DNA from: Panax quinquefolius
Taxonomy: Eukaryota; Streptophyta; Magnoliopsida; Apiales; Araliaceae
Length of the DNA: 64,000 nt
Assembly: GCA_020205615.1 (NCBI GenBank)
Contig: JAINUW010000077.1
Location: forward strand, 1 to 64,000
Direction of reading: 5' to 3'
Shown: positions 55,190 to 64,000 of the stretch, piece after piece
How positions within the stretch are numbered: the first letter of the stretch is position 1
Layout: the number at the start of each line of letters is the position of its first letter
Position numbers and translations under genes: made by a program
Notes under the pieces: model-generated
The model's database searches: none
Told to the model about the DNA's origin: nothing
The model's input: only the letters and a program-made list of their open reading frames with translations

Positions 55190-58100
55190 CTCTAATTTTA
55201 CATCATTAAATACGATGACCCCAAAAATACAATTTAATTCTCCATTTGAAATTTCAAGGAATACAATTAAACGATAATAAAAATTTATAATAATTAAAAT
55301 TTCTATTACAAACTATCCTCATTCCCAAAACCTTCAACCTTTACATCTAAATATCTTAGAATCATTTTAATACTACAATAGTTTACATTACAAAACAATA
55401 TTACAATTCAACATTAATACATTATTCGGAACCTTAAACATAGTTCAAATAATAATAACACAACCAAAGTGTATAAATCTTGAAGTATCACGTCTGACTC
55501 ATGTCTTTCAAGTAACACATAACTTTACCTTGAATCTTGAACTTGCAAAAGTGGTTATTTGCAAGGTTGAGCTCGACAGCCCAAAAAAATCTAACAGTTT
55601 TCATGCATCACATAGCACATAATAACATACTCAACATATAACATACATGCTACAGTTCATATAACAAGTATAAAGATTGAGTCCCTACTCAATCATCATG
55701 CTTTAATCATTCAACATAGTCATAAATTGACTTTAACATTTCATACTTTCAATATATATATAACACATCATGCTCTTTGCAATAAAGATTTACAACAGTT
55801 AATCATCAAGTTCACATAGCAAATAGAACCGAAAGACTTACGGATTAAGTAGTTTATGAACTACTTACTTAACGCTTAACGCTTATCTGCACTTCGTGTA
55901 TTACTACACAGTTATATAATCATGGATTCACATCCATTAGTCATATATTTCATACGCTCTTAATATAAAAACAAATATTATTTCCTAACTTGGTTTCATT
56001 TTACTTGAACTTAGGATAACCATGAGACTAGTTCATTCTATTATCATATTTATCTAAACAATCTTGTTTCATATCTTGTAGTTCTTAAACACAATATATA
56101 ACCATAACTTAAGACCATGCAGTTGACAAACTGCTCTTGGTCACTTTGCAGAACGGCGCTGTCGCACTGCATTTAAGCTTGGGAGTGGCGCGGCCGCGCT
56201 ACTCCCAGCCAAAACCAGACTTGAGCTTTTTATTGGTCAGTTTAGTCCTAACCTATTATGCATTCTGATATATACTATGAACATACATCAAGTAGATTCT
56301 GATATTTCTCCCAGTTCACATTTCAAATCATTTAGTTTTGAATTACATAGTTCTATGTTGAATTATTTACATCAATAAGGCTTAACAACTTCTTTTAACG
56401 AAGGTTCAAGGTTTATAAGCTTTTAAACCTTATATTGGTACTAACAACCTTTAATACGCATGTTCACATGTATCTATCTCATTTACATAGATATAGCATA
56501 GTTCATACTCTTAAAACGTGCTTAAATAACTTATGTCATGCTTGACTAGTTGAGTGCACATATCATTCATGTTCAAAGGCATAAATAACTCTATCATGAT
56601 TGCTTATAAGGTCATAATGCAAGTAAAATGCTCATCAAAGTTAGTTTCTAAAACTTTTAAATTTCTCTTTGAAAACACATATTATCCAAGCTATACAAGT
56701 TATCTTATACGAGGTAACTTAAGATCATATTTTATGCTCACATGACTCCACCATATGCTCACTACAAAGTCAGAACTCAAATGACTTAAAGTTCGTCAAG
56801 GTTTGTTTTCGAAATCTTCAAGTTTCTTTTTAAAACACATACTAAGTCATGCTTAAGCATCCCATTATGAGTAAAGTAATCTTAGACATATGACATGTCA
56901 ATTATCATGCATATTCATGTTTTATTACTTAGAATAACATATTCCATCGTCCGGAGCACTATACTTGCGTATGTGCTCGTTCGACGCCCTCCGATCGCCT
57001 CTTATTACGTAACAATCACAAAGATGGCTGTTTTGACCCTTCATAAAGACCTCAGATTGAAAAACTTAAAGAATAAAAGTTGTAGTTCTATTCGTCATCG
57101 TTCCGTATCATCTTGAATCACCTCAATCGGAGTTCGTATGAAAATGTTATGACCGTTTTACCAAAACAGTCAAAAAAAGATCCTGATCGAGAACACATGG
57201 GGGCGCGGCGAACCCTTTTGCTCACCAATACCATGCGCCCAAGCCAATTCCACTCAGCTCCTTTTTGGCAAGACTTGCATGGCATGTGCAGGCGGTGGCA
57301 TGTCTGCACCGCTGTCTGAAAGCAGATTTTGGATATATCTTTTTTCATTTTAAGTACGAATTAGTCGATTTTTGATTCGTTGGACTCGTTAAACTCTTAG
57401 CTACTCATCTAGAGAATTATTATAACACTTCAAACATATTAATAAATCATTTTAAGGGTTCCAATTCAGTGTTCATGTTATATTTTCATGTTTTAAACAC
57501 ATTTAGCAAATTCATTCGCTACGAACTCGTTTCTCAACCAAATTGGTCCGTTTAACTTTTGTTCTTTTTGTTTTTCAACATACTAACAACTTCCATTATC
57601 AATTTACAGTTTTGAGTATGAATTCAAAACCCATTTTGACCCCAAAACATACCATGTAATATATATAAAACCAAAACTCAAGTTCTTCACCTTCAAAAAT
57701 GTTTTCATGAATTCGATACTTCAAAAATCATTTAAAGACAACATATAACAGATTATGTAATTACAATACACATAAAAATTAATTTCTCAACAATTAACCC
57801 TAGAACTTCAGTTACAGAGAACTTAGAAAACAAAACTAAGAACTTGAAATTTTAAAATAGATTACTTACCTTTAATTAGCTAGATGATTAAAGAAGCTTG
57901 ATTAATCTTCTTCCTCTTCTTTGATTCTCAAAATTTATCTTCTCAATTATAAAGAATTCTCTCCCTTTCTCTAACCCTCTCTGCTGTGTTCTTAACCTTA
58001 GAAAAAGAACACGTAAAATAAATTGACTCCCCTCTCTCTCACGTACATTAGTTATAATAGGTATCAGTTACAATAAACCAAAAGCCATAAGGCCGTGTTT

Positions 58101-58726
58101 GGTTACACACAATTTCTCCCATACTAGATTATTTTAATAATATTATATTATATAGTTTTTATTTGTCACACCTGCAATCAATTTACATAACTTACAATAA
58201 TAATTATAATAATTATAATTTTTATTATAATTCTTCTGATGATTAATAAATAATCATATATCTAATTTAATTAATAAATTAGACTTAAACATCGCTTTAT
58301 TTAATTTACTTATTTTCTTTAATATTAAACAACTCATTTGATTTAATTAATTCATTAAATTAAATCTTCAAAGAATAAAATTTACCTTTGCTTTAACTTA
58401 ATTATCATCCACACGTAACTAAATTATTATACCACAATTTCATAAATTATTTATTTTTCTCAATAAATAAATTATTTAAAATATTTATTTAATTTAATAA
58501 ATATTTAAGATTAATTACAAAATTCATTTAATTCCTTCAATAGTTAACTCAACTATTAAACCTCACTTTTCCAATATATGAATATATATTTTCTTCACAC
58601 CAGATCACATATTTCAAAATATATACGCACGTATATATACATACTCAAACTCAAAACATCATCATAATAAGAATTTTAATTATTAAATTCCTATTTTAAT
58701 AACTTATAAAAATTCGGGTTGTCACA
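55190..58726 (-). repeat. 3' LTR of element D
   Basis: Minus-strand start TGTGACAACCCGAATTTTT at 58726; low-coordinate end near 55190-55212, where bases appear rearranged relative to 61536. Two GC-rich islands stand out in A/T-rich DNA: 56145-56220 (with a hairpin) and 57180-57320. The long A/T-rich part is 58100-58700. Short open stretches at 56554-57348 look like chance. Confidence 0.75.
56181..56206. repeat. GC-rich 13-bp hairpin in LTR D
   Basis: GGGAGTGGCGCGG pairs with CCGCGCTACTCCC with one G.T mismatch and no loop, and contains GCGGCCGC. The same place in the other LTR (62547-62572) keeps GGGAGT and ACTCCC but not the centre. Confidence 0.6.
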
Positions 58727-59388
58727 TCCTTCCCTCCTTATAAGGATTTCGTCTCGGAATCACCTAAACCTACCTTACTAAGGTTTTCACAAAATCTCTT
58801 TTCAAAATTATCGTTGAATAACTTCAACACATTAACTTAATATAATTTTTTTTATATATATATACTTCATTCATTTCTTTATAACAACTTTTAGGTTTTA
58901 TTACAAAACCTTCAATTAAACACAACCATATATCAAATATTATATATTCTTTAACCCATTCATTTCCTTTTCTAAGGATCGTTATCATAAACACTCGGGA
59001 TATTACATTCACCCCTTCTTCTAAGAATTTCATCCTCGATTTTTTTTGACTTACTAATATTCATTCATTCCATTTATCAAAATATATTTTATGTTGATGT
59101 CTATTTATTCATTAGGTTCTGCAACCAAATTCTTTCTCTAAGAATCTTTCTAAGATCATCATATTTCTCACCTCTTCCTCTTCTAAGAGTTTCACATTTC
59201 TCTTCTTTCTAGAATTTCAATTCTTTCTTGAAATTATTATGTTTTGCTTAATTTTCTCATCCTTTCCACTTTCACCTTTCAGAATAATAAGAATCTTCCA
59301 CAATTGCTCAATAATTGGGAAGCGATATGAATAACAAGAATTTAAAAGATTCCAAATCATGTTGAGGGTCATAAGACCTTGAACTACG

Positions 59389-59640
59389 TCCATGGTTATA
59401 AGTACTCTTTCAACTTAAACCTTAACAGTCATTAGACTATAGGGACTCCCGTACTTAGGGTGTTAAGCCCTTCGTACGATGTATTATGCACAAACATTTA
59501 AACGCTATGCGTATGTCCATAGTTATAAGTAATCTTTCAACTTAAACTTTAACAGTCATAAGACTATAGGGACTCTTCGTACTTAGGGTGATAGCCCTTT
59601 AGATAATGTATTGTGCACAAACATCTAAACGCCTCCGCGT
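59389..59640. repeat. Tandem duplication, 126-bp period, in D
   Basis: Copies start TCCATGGTTATAAGTA (59389) and TCCATAGTTATAAGTA (59515). Both contain CTTTCAACTTAAAC, AGACTATAGGGACTC and TGCACAAACAT.TAAACGC. Confidence 0.8.
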
Positions 59641-59824
59641 AATCCCCTATAAAAGGGTTGTTAATCTCAGTTTTTCAACATCTGAATCCGCACCAAAACA
59701 ATTTGGTTTGGCATAGTTTGACAAAGAACGCTTGAATTCCATGAACATCTTTCAATATTAAATCTCATTTGAATCAAATAGCATAGACTTCTACAACAAT
59801 TTGGACATCAATCAAAATATATAT

Positions 59825-59860
<36 letters not shown>

Positions 59861-61520
59861 TCTCATATCTTATCTTAAAGAAATCTCAAAATCTTTTATA
59901 CGCGTCATGATATCTTGCTTTGTATTATAGTCCATTTGAGGATTCCGTTATTTGGTGATTTTATCATACTACATCATATCATAGTGAAATTTGACGATCC
60001 TTAGATCACATCCAACACTAAGTAATCTTGCATTGATGACTCCATCATTTTTTTTCATCTCTCGCATCGGAGTTCCATGACACATTGATGATATAAAAAT
60101 ACATTTTGATATATTTCAAATCATTTTTGTCTAGCCGAAGCAATTAGCATAGACATACGAATAACGGTATTGTTTTTTTTAAAAACTCATTGGTTTCATC
60201 ATTTGATCCAATATTTTTCAAAAAAATAGAAGTGAAAACATCAGCACAAAGTCAATAAATTTTGAAAGTCTAGCATAGCTAATAGATTTAGAATATCCAA
60301 GTATCCATCAACTTCAATCATTACTTCATTACTTAACCATTCTATCAATCTTCAACTTCATCAATGCTCTCTATACTATAACCATTTTCTACCCAAAATA
60401 GTTCATCAAACTTACTACACAATAGAAATCCAGGAACTTGCCACAATAATATGAGTTTAAGAACTTGTCCTAGTCAGACCATAGGCGTCCATTGGCTGAG
60501 GGGTTCAAAATATACCATATTATTATGAGTCACGAACTTACCATATGCAAGAACCGCACCAAATCCTAATAATATCTGACTAATCTTAATAGTTTCTAAC
60601 TATCAAATATACACATGAGAAAAGAATCACCTTTTCGCCACATATTCATTGATAGCACGACATAAACATTCCAATGATTATCAATGTGAAAAACTAAGTG
60701 CAAGAACAAAACCCTCGCCCATACAAAGGTTTGTACAACTCAGTCATCACATGAGTCCTCAATTGAAATCCCACCTAACTCTATCTTACTTTTAACTTGC
60801 TCTTAACTTGCTCAATATAAATTCCTCGTATCACATTATCTATAACTCCTCGTGAGTTTACCTCGTACTATATCATAGTACATCATCTTCATAGCATCAA
60901 GCTATAATTATTCAAACATTACATACCATCTTTCCTTTATAACTTAAATAGATCACGTTGTGATCTTATTCTATAATCATCTCCCTTAAAATTCTTTTCT
61001 TAACTCATGATCGTTTTGTTTTACGATCCTCTTTGTTTTTTTGATCCTCTACGATTTCATTTATGCTTTTAATGACATTATTCGTTTCATCATTATTAGT
61101 TATCTTAGCTATTGGAGTTAGGCAACTCCCATTTCTTATCTTTATATCTCTTCAAGATTCTTCTTTGAATTTTCTTGTTTATATAACAATTCTTCCTTTA
61201 AGAATTTCTAACTTCATTTACATTGCTCAACATTTCATTTGAGTTCCACATTTTCATCATACGCATCCACTTTTTATACTTGGTACACATCGAGTCTCTA
61301 ACAGTTTCAATATGGTACGCTGAGTGGTTTCCCACAAACAACCAACAAACTAGGTTTCGAGTTGCTAGTTCGTTTAGCCCAGATACCATACATCAACTAT
61401 TAAAGAGTACAATTATACCATACTTAAATATAATTTTTTTTTCTTAACTTCTTTATCATCTTCTCTTTTATTCTCTAAGGTTATAGCCTATGGTACTCTT
61501 ACCTAAGGTTTATAACCTAC

Positions 61521-61533
61521 AACTTTGATACCA
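61521..61533 (-). other. Primer-binding site of element D
   Basis: Minus-strand TGGTATCAAAGTT, two bases from the LTR end GGGGTCGTTACA. Confidence 0.75.
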
Positions 61534-61535
61534 AC

Positions 61536-62815
61536 TGTAACGACCCCAAAATTCATACAATTTAATTCTGGACTTCGGTCTTTAATAATACATTCAATCA
61601 CTAATTTTACATCATTAAACGATAATACAACCATTGAAATTTGCGGAATAATTAAAATTTTCTATTACAAACTATCCTCATTCCCAAAACCTTCAACCTT
61701 TATATCTAAATATCTCAGAATCATTTTAATACTACAATAGTTTACATTACAAAACAATATTACAATTCAATATTAATACATTATTCGGAACCTTAAACAT
61801 AGTTCAAATAATAATAACACAACCAAAGTGCATAAATCTTCAAGTATCACGTCTGACTCATGTCTTTCAAGTAACACATAACTTCACCTTAAATCTTGAA
61901 CTTGCAAAAGTGGTTATTTGCAAGGTTGAGCTCGACAGCCCAAAAAAATCTAACAGTTTTCATGCATCACATAGCACATAATAACATACTCAACATATAA
62001 CACACATGCTACAGTTCATATAACAAGTATAAAGATTGAGTCCCTACTCAATTAACATGCTTTAATCATTCAACATAGTCATAAATTGACTTTAACATTT
62101 CATACTTTCAACATATATATAACACATCATGCTCTTTGCAATAAAGATTTACAACAGTTAATCATCAAGTTCATATAGCAAATAGGAACTGAAAGACTTT
62201 CCGGATTCGTAGTTTATGAACTACGACTTAACTGCTTAACGCTTATCTGCACTTCGTGTATTACTACACAGTTATATAATCATGGATTTACATCCATTAG
62301 TTATATATTTCATACGTTCTTAATATAAAAACAAATATTGTTTCCTAACTTGGTTTCATTTTACTTGAACTTAGGATAACCATGAGACTAGTTCATTCTA
62401 TTATCATATTTATCTAAACAATCTTGTTTCATATCTTGTAGTTCTTAAACACAATATATAATCATAACTTAAGACCATGCAGTTGATAAAGCGCTCTGGT
62501 TACTCACAGAATCTGCATGAGCAGCGGGCGATCATTGCATTTAAGCTTGGGAGTGAGCACTGTAGCCCTACTCCCGTACCAAAACCAGACTTGAGCTTTT
62601 TATTGGTCAGTTTAGTCCTAACCTATTATGCATTTTGATATATACTATAAACATACATCAAGTAGGTTCTGATATTTCTCCCAGTTCACATTTTAAATCA
62701 TTTAGTTTTGAATTACATAGTTCTATGTTGAATTATTTACATCAACAAGGTTTAACAATTTCTTTTAACGAAGGTTCAAGGTTTATAAGCTTTTAAACCT
62801 TATATTGGTACTAAC
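61536..62815 (-). repeat. 5' LTR of element D, part
   Basis: Minus-strand end ...GGGGTCGTTACA at 61536. Nearly the same as the 3' LTR up to 56445. It is interrupted after CTAAC (62811-62815) by a family-B LTR. Confidence 0.8.
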
Positions 62816-64000
62816 TATGAGAGCCCCAAATTCGGGTCCCAAATCACCGCGGATTCGGTTCAATCATTCTATAACTATTTGCGGAAGATATAAACATAAA
62901 TTGTTTATACAATACACTTTACACACATTTCCCCAAAATCGAGTAACCTTAACTTATACACAAATCATAAACTATCTAACACATGACATTATTATCAAAC
63001 TATACTATTACAATCTAGCTGCACATTTTATCCCAAGCAGAACTTGGCATTATCCTTTTCCTGTATCCGAATGCATTCGCCTTATCTGCAATGTTTTTCA
63101 TGATATAGCAAGGGTGAACATGAAAGTTTCCCAACAAGTTTAAATACAATTTAAGGATATATCATGATTGAAATAGTCTGAATAATAGGCTGGCTATAAT
63201 TCATCAATATAATTGAGAACTAGCACGAAACAACTTTTGACTGAACAAGTATTGAACATGAACAAATATATCTGGACCAACTGGTAATGAAGGTGATCAA
63301 CCTTTCATATTCGACTTATACATACTGCAATATGTACAGAGTACAATTCCACATGGCAATCGACAATGATTAACCATAAGCATATCTGAATAAAACAACT
63401 CTTAGTAGAGTTAAGTATAACTTACCTGAACCGTTGATTACCGCTATGCAATTTAATAAGCTTTATTCAAGACCTATTATTAATAATATGTATTTTAAGT
63501 TAGAATAATATCATCACAAGATTTAAAAATAACCTAAACACATAACACATAACCCTATCGATTCTATCAACACATAACACCTAGCCTCAAGTCAAAACTA
63601 TTGCGGTCGAGTTGAGTTGATTACTAATTCTAACATCCCGATGATTGCCAGTGGGACTTTTCTCCGATCTAAGTTTAATTAAACTCTTTGAAAACTTAAC
63701 AATTATCTTAGATAATTTATTATCGATCAAAACTTTAATCATACGCTTGTAATAATTTTTGGATAATTATTATCATTTATCATTATTTTTCAATAACTAA
63801 TATCATATTTATATAATATAAATACCACATAATTCCTTTATAATTAATATTTATTTAATAACAAATATTAATGAAAATCATAACATAATATTATAATATA
63901 TTTATAATATCACACAATATTTTAATACTTTAAAATCATATTTATATGATTTTAAACAAACTAAATTCATTATCCAGATAAGTGATATTAATATTAAAAT
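62816..64000 (-). repeat. Family-B LTR, 3' end part, cut by window end
   Basis: Begins TATGAGAGCCCCAAATTCGG, matching the B LTR end at 45743 with TG decayed to TA, and follows it through AAATCACCGCGGATTCGGTTC to the A/T-rich block. It lies in D's LTR; the empty site is kept in the other LTR at 56441-56445. The window ends inside it, so whether a full element follows is unknown. Confidence 0.8.

Larger units (their letters stand above)
58727..61535 (-). other. Internal domain of D, non-coding and chimeric
   Basis: From the primer site (minus-strand TGGTATCAAAGTT) to the polypurine tract at 58727-58745. Inside, at 59008-59022 (minus AGAAGAAGGGGTGAA), is a second polypurine tract followed by an LTR-like start TGTAATATCCCGAG at 59007. 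The stretch 59700-60550 matches the A and B internal domains. A tandem repeat lies at 59389-59640 and a CA/TA run at 59822-59860. No protein is recognised. Confidence 0.65.
55190..62815 (-). mobile_element. Non-coding LTR element D, minus strand, interrupted at right
   Basis: Minus-strand order: 5' LTR (61536-62815 and beyond an insertion), primer site (61533-61521), 2.8-kb internal domain, polypurine tract (58745-58727), 3' LTR (58726 to about 55190). No gag or pol is seen. The internal domain contains an A/B-type internal segment with its own polypurine tract and LTR start. The two LTRs are very similar over the 1.2 kb that can be compared. Confidence 0.75.

Noticed and set aside
56554..57348. 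Several short frames on both strands in LTR D
   Set aside because: Too short, overlapping, in an LTR, and disagreeing in strand.
62805..63143. 112-residue frame at the right end
   Set aside because: Starts across the D/B2 junction and continues in LTR sequence; chance opening.

Overview
This window is plant nuclear DNA made almost entirely of nested LTR retrotransposons. The evidence is plant-type Ty3/gypsy (Tat and Tekay lineages) and Ty1/copia (SIRE-like) proteins, initiator-Met tRNA primer sites (TGGTATCAAAGC), Arabidopsis-type telobox motifs (AAACCCTAA) and very high A+T content. I see no intact host gene, no rRNA or tRNA gene and no CRISPR. The only host-gene trace is a broken exon pair resembling COG8 (Golgi tethering complex) at 5436-5830. 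The layout fits repeat-rich heterochromatin of a large plant genome, probably a dicot; I cannot name the species.

Layout. 1-4520: 3' part of a Tat-lineage element (integrase end, a two-copy 99-bp tandem repeat, a three-exon antisense gene, polypurine tract, 683-bp LTR). 4521-5978: A/T-rich spacer with a tandem-dimer repeat and the COG8 fragment between inverted repeats. 5979-6127 and 50139-about 52528: the two halves of a minus-strand LTR ('C1'), split by a giant insertion. 6128-50133: that insertion, a composite of family 'A' arranged LTR - internal - LTR - internal - LTR and flanked by matching 5-bp duplications GGTTC. Its LTRs are about 3.8 kb and its roughly 1.9-kb internal domain is non-coding, so it is LARD-like and non-autonomous.

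The composite carries three later insertions. A Tekay-type chromovirus (11909-19867, duplication ATAGA) keeps gag, protease, the RNase H tail and the integrase C-terminus/chromodomain but has lost RT and the integrase core. A SIRE-like copia array (24018-36627; LTR - internal - LTR - partial gag) has a 1.2-kb triplication in its env-like region. A minus-strand LARD-like element 'B' (40073-49786) has lost both extreme ends. Right of 50138 come the rest of C1, an opposite-facing relative C2 (53214-55189), another minus-strand non-coding element 'D' (55190-62815) and an LTR of family B inserted in D's LTR (62816-64000, cut by the window end).

No element here looks autonomous. The coding remnants carry many nonsense codons, mostly one C-to-T or G-to-A change from Gln, Arg or Trp, as expected for methylated and decaying plant repeats. 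The non-coding elements share internal domains, primer sites and polypurine tracts, and would depend on proteins made elsewhere. Several patches differ between near-identical copies mainly at CAG/CTG, which suggests uncorrected base-calling errors at methylated sites; fine detail there should be read with care.
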